Source: Pusillimonas sp. UBA6240 (GTDB lineage: Bacteria; Pseudomonadota; Gammaproteobacteria; Burkholderiales; Burkholderiaceae_B). Taken from it: DNA of 39,591 nucleotides. The position numbers were made by a program, and so were the translations under genes. The DNA is taken from positions 3,798 to 43,388 of the forward strand of contig DJWC01000097.1 of assembly GCA_002441445.1 (NCBI GenBank), given 5' to 3'. Of this stretch, positions 1 through 7,800 are shown one piece after another. Each line of letters begins with the position of its first letter. Position 1 is the first letter of the stretch. The notes beneath the pieces were generated by a model that worked only from the letters and a program-made list of their open reading frames with translations, was not told the DNA's origin and made no database searches.

Positions 1-1
1 C

Positions 2-1006
2 AACAAGGCGCAGCAGGACGCCTTCCTGCCTTATGTCGAAAGCGGCCTTTTCACCTTCATAGGCGCGACCACGGAAAATCCTTCTTTCGAAGTCAATTCC
101 GCGCTGCTTTCCCGCGCCCGCGTGTATGTGCTCCAATCCCTGTCGCTGGACGAGCTGCAGGAATTGATAGACCGCGCCATCGCCATCTTGAATGAAGATG
201 CGCGCGCGCCGGGCGGCATTGAACAGGCGGGCGCGGCGGCGCCGGCGCTGCAGTTCGACGCCGCCGCGCGCGAACAGCTTGCGCATTGGGCCGACGGCGA
301 CGCACGCAGGCTGATCAATGCCATGGAAGTGGTGGCCGAATCCGCGCGCGGCGCCGGAAAGACCGTGGTGGACAGCGCATGGCTGGAAACTTCGCTGTCG
401 CAGAATCTGCGCCGCTTCGACAAAGGCGGCGACGCCTTCTACGATCAGATCAGCGCCCTGCATAAAGCCGTGCGGGGCTCGGACCCGGATGCATCCCTTT
501 ACTGGTTCGCCCGCATGCTGGACGGCGGAGCCGACCCGCGCTACCTGGCGCGGCGCATCGTACGCATGGCCATCGAGGATATCGGCCTGGCCGACCCCCG
601 GGCCACGGAACTGGCGCTGAACGGTGCGGACATCTACGAACGCCTGGGCTCGCCCGAGGGCGAACTGGCGCTGGCGCAGGCGGTCGTCTACATGGCATGC
701 GCCGCCAAGTCCAACGCCGTGTACAACGCCTACAAGGCGGCCCGGCGCTACGCCGAAGAGAACGGCAGCGCCCCCGTGCCCATGCATTTGCGCAATGCGC
801 CGACCAAGCTGATGAAAGAGCTGGGCCACGGCCGCGCCTATCGCTATGCGCATGACGAGCCCCACGGCTATGCCGCGGGCGAACATTATTTTCCCGACGG
901 CTTGCAAGCCAGCTTCTACAAACCGACCGACCGCGGCCTTGAAGGTAAAATCTCCGAGAAGCTCGCTTTCCTGCGCCGGCTCGACAAGCAGAGCCGCTCG
1001 GATTGA
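2..1006 (+). CDS. rarA: Replication-associated recombination protein RarA (MgsA), 3' part
   Basis: AAA+ ATPase of the RarA/MgsA/WRNIP1 family, a clamp-loader-like protein acting at stalled replication forks. The reading frame is open from base 2 and enters the window inside the AAA+ domain. The sensor-1 stretch (IGATTENPSFEVN) and the arginine-finger region (LLSRARV) lie within the first 45 visible residues. The Walker A and B motifs must lie upstream of the window. About 334 residues are visible; the family is usually 430-450 long, so roughly 100 are missing. The C-terminal part (YASLYWFARMLDGG-like segment, then a conserved helical domain ending in FLRRLD) matches the tetramerisation region of RarA. 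serS follows 45 bases later on the same strand, a pairing common in Burkholderiales. Identity is secure; only the 5' end is missing. Confidence 0.95.
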   Translation, partial: NKAQQDAFLPYVESGLFTFIGATTENPSFEVNSALLSRARVYVLQSLSLDELQELIDRAIAILNEDARAPGGIEQAGAAAPALQFDAAAREQLAHWADGDARRLINAMEVVAESARGAGKTVVDSAWLETSLSQNLRRFDKGGDAFYDQISALHKAVRGSDPDASLYWFARMLDGGADPRYLARRIVRMAIEDIGLADPRATELALNGADIYERLGSPEGELALAQAVVYMACAAKSNAVYNAYKAARRYAEENGSAPVPMHLRNAPTKLMKELGHGRAYRYAHDEPHGYAAGEHYFPDGLQASFYKPTDRGLEGKISEKLAFLRRLDKQSRSD

Positions 1007-1051
1007 CGGCTTGCGCGCATCGCCCCTTTCACAATTTTTCTTTGGTTTGAC

Positions 1052-2404
1052 ATGCTAGACCCCAATCAGTTGCGTAAAGAATTGCCTGCCGTCGTAGAGG
1101 CCTTGCGCTTGCGCGGCATAGAGTTCGACACCGGTCGTTTCAGCCAGCTCGAAGCGCGCCGCAAAACGGTGCAGGTGGAAACCGAGGCGCTGCAGGCGCG
1201 CCGCAATGCCGTATCCAAACTGATAGGCCAGCTGAAATCCAAGGGCGAGGACGCGAGCCGCGAAATGGCGGAATCGCAGCAGATCCCTGCGCGCCTGAAA
1301 GAGCTGGAGCATGAACTCGCAGCCATACAGGCCGAGCTGAATGACTGGCTGATGACCATTCCCAATCTGCCCCATGCCAGCGTGCCGCCCGGCCGGGACA
1401 GCGACGACAACATCGAGGTTCGCCGCTGGATGCCTCCCGGCATGCAGACGGGCGCCGACGGCACGCCCCTGCCTTTCGCCTTCGAGCCCAAAGACCACGT
1501 AGCCGTGGGCGAGCCGCTGGGCCTGGATTTCGACAGCGCCCGCAAGCTCTCGGGCGCCCGCTTCATGATGCTGCGCGGGCAGGTGGCCAGGCTGCACCGC
1601 GCGCTTGCGCAGTTCATGCTGGACCTGCACACCACGGAGCACGGCTACCAGGAATGCTATACGCCTTATATCGTCAACAGCTCCACGCTGTTCGGCACGG
1701 GGCAGTTGCCCAAGTTCAAGGACGATATGTTCTGGGTCACCAAGGGCGGGCAGGGCGAAGAGCCCGAATTGGACGAGCACGGCCAGGCGCAGCACCAGGA
1801 AGATCTGTATCTGATCTCGACTTCGGAAATCACCCTGGCCGGCTCGGTGCGCGACAGCATCATCGCCCAGCAGGATCTGCCTGTGAAGCTGACCGCTCAT
1901 ACGCCCTGCTTCCGGTCGGAGGCGGGCAGCGGGGGGCGGGATACGCGCGGCATGATACGCCAGCACCAGTTCGACAAGGTGGAAATGGTCCAGATCGTGC
2001 ACCCCGACCAGTCCTACCAGGCTCTGGAGGAAATGCTCGGCCATGCGGAAACGGTATTGCAGAAGCTGGGCATCGCCTACCGGGTGGTGCTGTTGTGCGG
2101 CGGAGATATGGGCTTCGGCGCCGCCAAGACCTACGATATCGAGGTATGGCTGCCGGCCCAGAATACTTGGCGGGAAATCTCATCGGTGTCCAATTGCGAA
2201 GCGTTCCAGGCGCGGCGCATGCAGGCGCGCTACCGCCCCGAAAAAGGCAAGCCGGAATACCTGCACACTTTGAACGGTTCCGGCCTGGCCGTGGGCCGGA
2301 CCCTGGTCGCCGTGCTGGAAAACTATCAGCAAGAGGATGGCGGCGTTCAGGTGCCCGAGGTCTTGCGCCCTTATATGGGCGGTCTGGAGCGCCTGGCCCC
2401 GTAG
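1052..2404 (+). CDS. serS: Seryl-tRNA synthetase
   Basis: Cytoplasmic class II aminoacyl-tRNA synthetase that charges tRNA-Ser (and tRNA-Sec where present) with serine. The 450-residue product has the usual length. Residues about 30-110 are charged and Leu/Glu/Arg-rich, as expected for the long antiparallel coiled-coil arm that grips the tRNA-Ser variable loop. The serine-binding STSEITL segment is near residue 255, motif 2 (FRSEAG...RDTRG) near 287, and motif 3 (NGSGLAVGRTLVAVLENYQ) near 407. It starts with ATG 45 bases after rarA and has no strong Shine-Dalgarno sequence, which suggests co-transcription with rarA. A tRNA-Ser(CGA), one of its substrates, lies at 33741-33831 in this window. 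A long open frame on the opposite strand is a shadow. Confidence 0.98.
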   Translation: MLDPNQLRKELPAVVEALRLRGIEFDTGRFSQLEARRKTVQVETEALQARRNAVSKLIGQLKSKGEDASREMAESQQIPARLKELEHELAAIQAELNDWLMTIPNLPHASVPPGRDSDDNIEVRRWMPPGMQTGADGTPLPFAFEPKDHVAVGEPLGLDFDSARKLSGARFMMLRGQVARLHRALAQFMLDLHTTEHGYQECYTPYIVNSSTLFGTGQLPKFKDDMFWVTKGGQGEEPELDEHGQAQHQEDLYLISTSEITLAGSVRDSIIAQQDLPVKLTAHTPCFRSEAGSGGRDTRGMIRQHQFDKVEMVQIVHPDQSYQALEEMLGHAETVLQKLGIAYRVVLLCGGDMGFGAAKTYDIEVWLPAQNTWREISSVSNCEAFQARRMQARYRPEKGKPEYLHTLNGSGLAVGRTLVAVLENYQQEDGGVQVPEVLRPYMGGLERLAP

Positions 2405-2497
2405 CGGTCCGGCGGGTGGATGCCGCTGCGGGTTTCGAGGCAATCGATACGCTGCGGGTCGGGTTGTGGAATATAAATCGTCGAGGAGGGTAGGCGG

Positions 2498-3286
2498 ATG
2501 GACTTGGGGTTGAGCGGCAAACGCGTGTTGATAACGGGCGGCAGCAAAGGCATAGGCCTGGCTTGCGCCCACGCCTTTTTGAAGGAAGGCGCCAAGGTGG
2601 CGATAGCCTCGAGGGATGCGGGCAACTTGGCGGCGGCGCAAGCCGAGCTGCGCAAGGCCGGGCACGACGTTCATATTGAAGCAGCCGATCTGAAGGATGC
2701 CGCCGCGGCGCAAAAGCTGGTGGAATCCGTGGAAAACGCCCTGGGCCCCGTGGATGTCCTGGTCAATTCGGCCGGGGCAGCCAAGCGCTATCCGCCCGCC
2801 GAACTGCGGCCGGAGTCATGGCGCGAAGCCATGGATGCCAAGTTTTTCACTTACATCAATGCCATGGACGCCGTGTTGCGCGGCATGGTGGCGCGCGGCG
2901 CGGGGACCATCGTCAATATCGTCGGAGTCGGGGGGCGGGTCGCCAGCCCCACTCATTTGCCCGGCGGTTCCGCCAATGCGGCGCTGATGCTCGCTTCGGC
3001 GGGGCTGGCCCATGCCTGGGGCGGCAAAGGCATACGCGTCAACGCCATCAATCCAGGCGCGACCTTTACTGGCCGGGTGCAAGGGTCGGTGGACGCCGAG
3101 GCCGCTCGTACGGGGAAGCCGCCGGCGCAAGTGCTGAAGGAAATGCAGGAACGCATTCCGCTGGGCCGCCTTGCGGAACCGGCGGAGGTGGCGGATGTCG
3201 CCGTATTCCTGGCGTCGGAAAGAGCCAGCTATGTAACCGGCGCCTTGATCACCATGGACGGCGGCGTGCATCCGCTGGGGGCTTGA
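2498..3286 (+). CDS. SDR-family protein lacking the catalytic Tyr and Lys
   Basis: A 262-residue protein with a classical short-chain dehydrogenase/reductase layout. The nucleotide-binding motif TGGSKGIG is at residues 13-20, NSAG is near residue 90, and the C-terminus has the usual ASYVTGALITMDGG. The central YxxxK catalytic motif is absent: the aligned positions read G-G-S-A-N, with Gly156 for Tyr and Asn160 for Lys. The preceding strand reads NIVGVGG, so the active-site Ser is also replaced. The fold and cofactor site look intact, so this may be a non-catalytic binder or an enzyme with a different mechanism; it does not look like a decaying gene. A Shine-Dalgarno sequence (GGAGG) lies about 10 bases before the ATG. 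It stands alone between serS and a hairpin at 3312-3331. Its substrate is unknown. Confidence 0.85.
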   Translation: MDLGLSGKRVLITGGSKGIGLACAHAFLKEGAKVAIASRDAGNLAAAQAELRKAGHDVHIEAADLKDAAAAQKLVESVENALGPVDVLVNSAGAAKRYPPAELRPESWREAMDAKFFTYINAMDAVLRGMVARGAGTIVNIVGVGGRVASPTHLPGGSANAALMLASAGLAHAWGGKGIRVNAINPGATFTGRVQGSVDAEAARTGKPPAQVLKEMQERIPLGRLAEPAEVADVAVFLASERASYVTGALITMDGGVHPLGA

Positions 3287-3311
3287 TCGCGCGCCAAGGC
3301 GCAAGGCTACC

Positions 3312-3331
3312 CTCCGGCCGGCAGGCCGGAG
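3312..3331. terminator. Perfect 8-bp hairpin between convergent genes
   Basis: CTCCGGCC and GGCCGGAG form a perfect 8-bp stem around a GGCA loop. It lies 26 bases after the SDR stop and 9 bases before the end of the convergent small gene. There is no long T-run, only a short CTT on the plus strand, so it is a plausible bidirectional terminator but not a textbook one. Confidence 0.5.
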
Positions 3332-3340
3332 CCTTACCGC

Positions 3341-3661
3341 CTAGTTGTGCCAGCCGTCGCGGAAGTGGCCGCGGTAGTCGCGCCGCTGATAGTGTTTATA
3401 GCGTTTGTCGTAGCGTGGGCCGCGGAATTCTCCATAGTAGCGCGAGCGGTATACGGGGACAGGCCGGTAGACCCTTTCCGGAAGGACGATGACGCGCGGC
3501 CGTTCCACATATCTGACAGGCGGATAGTAATAGTAGTAGTCGGGCTCGGCATAAATGATGTCGGGTCCGCCTATGGAGATATCCACGCTTACCCGCGCCA
3601 AGGCGGCGCCGGATGCAGCCATTGCCAACAGGGCTGCGCCCGCCAATAAAAGCTTTTTCAT
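3341..3661 (-). CDS. Small secreted Tyr/Arg-rich protein of unknown function
   Basis: A 106-residue protein with a clear Sec signal peptide: MKK, then a Leu/Ala-rich core ending near ALAR at residues 1-23. The mature part is basic and extremely rich in Tyr, Arg, Pro and Val, with YYYYYPPVRYVERPR and later RYDKRYKHYQRRDYR. Such small periplasmic or exported proteins are frequent in Bordetella-like genomes, but I know no assigned function. It is probably periplasmic or surface-associated; the cation-pi-rich composition could suit binding to envelope polymers, which is speculation. An AAGGTG Shine-Dalgarno sequence lies about 7 bases before the ATG. It is transcribed toward the hairpin at 3312-3331. 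The 167 bases upstream are AT-richer than the surroundings and presumably hold its promoter. Confidence 0.8.
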   Translation of the reverse strand: MKKLLLAGAALLAMAASGAALARVSVDISIGGPDIIYAEPDYYYYYPPVRYVERPRVIVLPERVYRPVPVYRSRYYGEFRGPRYDKRYKHYQRRDYRGHFRDGWHN

Positions 3662-3828
3662 GCGAGCACCTTTTTTCCTAGTACGCTTGGCCTATTTTGA
3701 CGCGTTTTCGGTTCGAATGCTCGGCTGAAACACCTAAAAAGCATCAAAACACTACAGCCATTCAGCGGGTGCCCGTAAAAATTACAAATTCTTAACTCCA
3801 GCGGCTTTTTTGCGACTGACCGCCGCCG

Positions 3829-4350
3829 TTACTTGGCGTGCCTCGGCAAGAAGGTCACCCCGTGATGACGGCGCTTGCGCCGCGGCTTGAGGCCGCGTGC
3901 GGCATAGGCGGGGCGGCTGACGGGCAGGTGTACGCGCGCCTGTACGGCGGACACCGCGGGGCGTTGCGGCATGATGGCGGCGGCTATGTCGACGGGTTCT
4001 TGCTGAGGGCGCTCTTTATGCAGCACATGCACATTGGACATGGCATCCGTTTCCGGAGCGCCGTCGATTTTGTCTTCAGGAGAAGCCAGCGTCAGCAACG
4101 CGAAGATGACGGCGATCCAGACCAGCAGCGACAGGCCGGTGGCGAGCAGGCCATCGAGGCTGGCATAGCCGGCAGCGGGAGAAGCCTGAATGCCGAGCGC
4201 GCTGGACACATACGGAATATGGCCCAGGCCTTCCACCAGTAAATTGCCCGGTAGGCGATAGACGAACTTGACCGCTTCCCACAGTTCCCACAAGCTATAC
4301 GAACCATCGTGGTTGAGGTCGAGCACGAGGTGCAGAGACTGGATGTTCAT
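3829..4350 (-). CDS. Single-pass membrane protein with an EF-hand loop
   Basis: A 173-residue protein of no recognised family. The start at 4350 is chosen because AAGGAG lies 7 bases upstream; a longer frame begins at 4440 without such support. Residues 11-22 (DLNHDGSYSLWE) fit the 12-residue EF-hand calcium loop exactly: Asp1, Asn3, Asp5, Gly6, Ser9, Glu12. There is only one loop, and no signal peptide precedes it. Residues about 68-89 (LLATGLSLLVWIAVIFALLTLA) form one strong transmembrane helix. The remainder is Pro/Arg-rich and ends with a basic cluster (RRKRRHH), which suggests that the C-terminus stays in the cytoplasm and the EF-hand side lies outside; this topology is inferred from charge alone. 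It could be a calcium-responsive envelope protein. Neighbours give no functional hint. Confidence 0.65.
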   Translation of the reverse strand: MNIQSLHLVLDLNHDGSYSLWELWEAVKFVYRLPGNLLVEGLGHIPYVSSALGIQASPAAGYASLDGLLATGLSLLVWIAVIFALLTLASPEDKIDGAPETDAMSNVHVLHKERPQQEPVDIAAAIMPQRPAVSAVQARVHLPVSRPAYAARGLKPRRKRRHHGVTFLPRHAK

Positions 4351-4772
4351 GGCAGGCTCCTTGGTTAGGCCGGCCAGTGATGCAAAGCATGCCACGGCCG
4401 AAAATGAAGGGCGACTGGCCCATATACCAACGCATGACACTCAATGACACTATATATCCGCGCCGCTCCCATGGCAATGGCGGCCCAGCTGTCCGGCGCG
4501 CCATCGTCCGCCGTTCGTCCGCCTCCCATGCGTCGTTCATTCGCCATGCATATGTCGCTGGGAGGACCGTCCCGGACGGCCGAAAAGGCGCGATATGCGG
4601 CCCGCTGCCACGGATAAGGAGGAAAAGAAAGACCGGCTTGACGATGTTTGACGAGATTTGTCAATCCTTGACCAAATGCCCGATGTATCCGCCGTGGTCT
4701 TAGTGCAAAATGAAACCGGTATCCCCAGGAGAAGGTACCGGATATTGATCGTAAAAAAAGGAAGAACGCGCT
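4351..4772. other. Intergenic region with phased TTGAC repeats
   Basis: 422 bases between two divergently transcribed small genes. I see no convincing coding region. Near the right end TTGAC occurs at 4638, 4648 and 4668, with the complement GTCAA at 4660-4664. This gives a TTGAC-N7-GTCAA inverted repeat flanked by direct copies at about 10-base steps. This may be an operator array for the gene at 4773, or overlapping -35 elements; no well-spaced -10 element was found for any copy. Confidence 0.35.
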
Positions 4773-5000
4773 ATGGCCTACGAGGTTATCATTAATGGCG
4801 ATGGCATATACGCCACGAGGGGGGGCAGGCTGGTGTTTATTTCGGAACGCGAGGAAGAGCCCGAAACCGGTCGCATACTGTACAGGGGCTATATGAATGT
4901 CCTGCAGGACAAGACGGTGGTGTGCCAATGGCACACCTGGACGAGCGACGGCCGCTGCTGTTTCATGGGGCCGGAAAACGACATCGTCGGCAAGGTGTGA
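4773..5000 (+). CDS. Small protein of unknown function
   Basis: A 75-residue soluble protein, not recognised. It has no signal peptide and no membrane segment. The sequence alternates hydrophobic and polar residues (YEVIINGDGIYATRGGRLVFISE, then VVCQWHTWTSDGRCCFMG), which suggests a small beta-sheet fold. It has three Cys, two of them adjacent. The ATG is supported by AAGGAAG eight bases upstream. The stop is 62 bases before a Bug receptor gene on the same strand, but the two need not be functionally linked. The phased TTGAC repeats about 100 bases upstream suggest its own regulated promoter. Confidence 0.6.
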   Translation: MAYEVIINGDGIYATRGGRLVFISEREEEPETGRILYRGYMNVLQDKTVVCQWHTWTSDGRCCFMGPENDIVGKV

Positions 5001-5062
5001 TCCGGTCCCTGGCCATGGCTCTCCTATTCTGCTGAACGCAATCCAGACTTTGGAGCATAGGC

Positions 5063-6040
5063 ATGAAACTGAAGAAAGTATGGACAATGCTTGTTCTGCC
5101 ATTTGCAATGGCCGCGGCGACGGGCCTGGCGCATGCGGCATATCCGGAACATGTCATCAAAATCGTCGCTCCTTATTCCGCGGGCGGCAGCAGCGACCTC
5201 ATCGCCCGCATCATCGGCGATCAACTGGGCGCGGAACTGGGCCAGCCGATCGTGGTGGAAAACAAGCCGGGCGCCGGCAGCATGCTGGGCACGGCCTATG
5301 TCGCCCAGTCGAAACCCGACGGCTACACCTTGTTGCTGGCGGACGTGCCTTTCACCATCGTCCCGGCCTTGTATGCCGGCCGCCTGGAATACGATCCCAA
5401 AAAAGACTTTGTTCCCCTGGCTCTGATCGGGCAGTCGCCCATGTATTTGTTCGTCAAAAAGGATTTCCAGGCGGACACGGCGAAGAAGCTCGTCGACATG
5501 GCCAAGGCGTTGCCCGGCCGGATAACTTTTGGATCGGGAGGAAACGGTTCGCTTACACACATGATGGGCGAATTGTTCATGCAAAAGACGGATACCAAGC
5601 TGGTGCATGTGCCATACAAAGGCGCCGCGGCGTCGATCAGCGGCCTGGCGGGCGGCCAGATCGATATCAGTTTTTCCTCCATGCCCAGCGCCGCCGCCAT
5701 CTATGAAGCGAAAAGAATCGTCCCCATCGCCGTTTCCGCGCCGGAACGCAATCCCGCGACGCCCGATGTCCCCACCCTCATGGAAAGCGGCGTTCCGGAC
5801 ATGGCGATCCAGAGCTGGTGGGGGCTGATGGCGCCCAAGGGCACGCCCGCCGAGGCCTTGAAAGCACTCGAGGCCGCCATGCAAAAGGTGCTGAAGATGG
5901 AAGGCGTGCGCGAAAAACTGGCGCGGCTGGCCGTCGCTCCCCCATCCGAAACCGACGCGGCGGCCTTGGGCCGCTTCCTGCAGGCGGATTTCGGCAGATG
6001 GGAACAACTGGTGAAGGACGCGAACATCAGCATCCAGTGA
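5063..6040 (+). CDS. Bug-family tripartite tricarboxylate transporter receptor (TctC-like)
   Basis: Periplasmic solute-binding protein of the Bug (Bordetella uptake gene) family, 325 residues, the family's normal length. Residues 1-25 are a signal peptide ending LAHA before AYPE. The hallmark IVAPYSAGGSSDLIAR near residue 34 and the KPGAGSMLGTAYVA segment near residue 69 form the ligand pocket of these Venus-flytrap proteins, which bind carboxylates, amides or aromatic acids. No TctA or TctB membrane subunits are in the window, so it would have to work with a distant permease or serve as a sensor. An M28 hydrolase-like gene follows on the same strand after about 95 bases. The ligand cannot be read from the sequence. 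Confidence 0.93.
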   Translation: MKLKKVWTMLVLPFAMAAATGLAHAAYPEHVIKIVAPYSAGGSSDLIARIIGDQLGAELGQPIVVENKPGAGSMLGTAYVAQSKPDGYTLLLADVPFTIVPALYAGRLEYDPKKDFVPLALIGQSPMYLFVKKDFQADTAKKLVDMAKALPGRITFGSGGNGSLTHMMGELFMQKTDTKLVHVPYKGAAASISGLAGGQIDISFSSMPSAAAIYEAKRIVPIAVSAPERNPATPDVPTLMESGVPDMAIQSWWGLMAPKGTPAEALKALEAAMQKVLKMEGVREKLARLAVAPPSETDAAALGRFLQADFGRWEQLVKDANISIQ

Positions 6041-6135
6041 ATGGCTGGGCAGGGGCTCCTGGGGACGGCCAGGGTCGTTCGCAAGCGGGCATGGCGGGTA
6101 AAGCGGATATAGCAGTTAACACGGACAAGAGGCGG

Positions 6136-7428
6136 ATGGCTGAACAATTGATTGAATCGTGGATGCGGGATGGCAAGGTCGTGGATGGCTTGATGCCGGA
6201 CTTTCATGCAATTTGCGCTTTTGGCGGCAGGCGTTCGGGTTCGGGGCAGGACAGCCGCGCCCTGGATTGGGCGCTCGGCCGCCTGGCCGCCTTGCCGGGG
6301 CAGGGCAGCCGCGTGGACGTGCCTTATGACGGCTGGCATTGCAGGAGGGCGGAGCTCACGCTGCTGAGCGGCAACGGCCGGCGGCTTGCGTGCAATCCGC
6401 TCTTGCGCTCCATGTCCACGCCGGCGGAGGGCCTGGAGCTCGAACTCGTCGATCTCGGCCAGGGCCGTGAAGAGGACTTCATGCGCGCCGGCGATCAAAT
6501 CCGGGGCCGGGCCGTTTTAGTGCGCCACGAATATCCCTTCGCTGCCACCCATATGCACCGGCGCCGCAAGTACGATCGCGCCGTTGCCCAGGGCGCCGCG
6601 GCCTTTCTCATTGCCAATCCGTGGGAGGGAGGCGGGCTGATGTCCGGTTCGTCGGGGCGGGGCAGGGGCCAGCCGGGCATCCCGGCCGCTTATGTCGATT
6701 ACGCCGCCGCGGCGGCCTTGCGTCAGGAAGCCGCCAAGGGGACCGCGCGCATACGGTTCGCGGTGCTGGGCGAGGAAGATGAAAACGCCCAGGCCGGGGT
6801 CGGGATTTTTCAAATTCCGGGTGGGCGGCCTGGGCAGGTGTTCATCACGGCACACATGGACGGACACGATCTTGCGCAAAGCGCGCTGGACAATGCGACA
6901 GGGGTTGCGGTGGCATTGGCCGCCGCCCGCGCGCTCGCTCCCCAGGTATCGGACCAGACGGCCAGTCTGTGCATTGCCTTTTTCTGCGCCGAAGAATGGG
7001 CCTTGAGCGGCTCCGCCCGATATCTGGAACAACTGCCGGACAATGCTCGCGCCAATATCAAGCTGGACATCAATCTCGACACCGTTGCGGGAGATGACAG
7101 CCTGACCGCGCTGCTCAGCGATTTCCCTGCGCTTGAGGGCTATGTCCGCCAGGCTGGCCAAGCGTCGAAAGTAGCCGTCGATACCTGGCTGCCTTTCATG
7201 CCGAATTCCGACCATGCCAACTTCGCCAGGCATGGCATCCCCGCTTTTCGATTGGTGGCCGGCTTCAACCGGCCCGACTCGCGCGTCAGGAATATCCTCT
7301 CGGCGGGCGATGTGCCGGGCATAATCCAGGAGCGTGAAATGCTGCAGGCATTGCGCTTGACCCTCGGCCTGGGCTGGATCGCGCTCCGCATGAGCGATGA
7401 GCAGCTGGATGCGTTGAAGGCGCGGTAG
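6136..7428 (+). CDS. M28-family metallopeptidase-like hydrolase with PA domain
   Basis: A 430-residue protein with the layout of M28 zinc peptidases. A PA-type insert lies at about residues 100-200 (RGRAVLVRHEYPF, then AVAQGAAAFLIANP). The catalytic domain follows with FITAHMDGHDLAQSALDNATG (first His and bridging Asp), FFCAEEWALSGS (catalytic Glu pair), KLDINLDTVAGDD (Asp ligand) and PNSDHANFARHGIPAF (last His). All usual metal ligands appear present. No signal peptide is seen, so it is probably cytoplasmic. The start at 6136 is chosen because AGAGG precedes it; an ATG at 6091 and longer frames into the Bug gene are alternatives. Members include aminopeptidases, carboxypeptidases and N-carbamoyl or deformylating amidohydrolases, so the substrate is open. 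It probably acts on what the preceding Bug receptor delivers. Confidence 0.8.
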   Translation: MAEQLIESWMRDGKVVDGLMPDFHAICAFGGRRSGSGQDSRALDWALGRLAALPGQGSRVDVPYDGWHCRRAELTLLSGNGRRLACNPLLRSMSTPAEGLELELVDLGQGREEDFMRAGDQIRGRAVLVRHEYPFAATHMHRRRKYDRAVAQGAAAFLIANPWEGGGLMSGSSGRGRGQPGIPAAYVDYAAAAALRQEAAKGTARIRFAVLGEEDENAQAGVGIFQIPGGRPGQVFITAHMDGHDLAQSALDNATGVAVALAAARALAPQVSDQTASLCIAFFCAEEWALSGSARYLEQLPDNARANIKLDINLDTVAGDDSLTALLSDFPALEGYVRQAGQASKVAVDTWLPFMPNSDHANFARHGIPAFRLVAGFNRPDSRVRNILSAGDVPGIIQEREMLQALRLTLGLGWIALRMSDEQLDALKAR

Positions 7429-7545
7429 GACGGCGGTAAATTGCCCGCGCGTGTCGCAGACATGCGCATGTGCTGATTCACATGTCGAAATCCGCGGCGC
7501 GCAGCCCTGCGAGCGCGGGCGCCACGTCACGATATGCGCATCCAA

Positions 7546-7800
7546 TCAACCTTGCCGCCGCTGCAGGCCGTGATAGCCCAAGGCGGCCCGCGCTTCCGTA
7601 AGCGTTTTGCCTTGCGCAATCAATGCGCGTATGTCCGATTCGGTGTTTTCGATCGTGCGCGCGGTCGCGGCCACTTCTTGGGCGCGGCTGCGCGGCACGA
7701 CGACGACGCCATTGGCATCGGCCAACGCTTTTGACACATCGCGGCAGACCCCGTCGATGACGGTTCCGGCGATCTTCCTGGCGCCCGCGTATTGCGTCAT
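7546..7800 (-). pseudogene. RraA-family (CHA aldolase-like) remnant with internal deletion
   Basis: An 84-residue frame that carries two separated parts of an RraA-like 4-carboxy-4-hydroxy-2-oxoadipate aldolase fused together. Residues 7-23 (ARKIAGTVIDGVCRDVS) match the active-site strand with its Arg-Asp pair. They run directly into ADANGVVVVPRSRAQEVA (residues 27-44), which in full-length relatives lies some 45 residues further on. The roughly 85-90 residue N-terminal part is absent. The C-terminal helix and LGYHGLQRR end look natural. The ATG overlaps the stop of the upstream rraA-like gene (ATGA), so it may still be translated. I read it as a decayed paralogue; a functional mini-protein is less likely. 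Confidence 0.65.

Noticed and set aside
1055..2044. 329-codon minus-strand frame opposite serS
   Set aside because: Shadow of the codon pattern of serS; it has no family resemblance or ribosome site.
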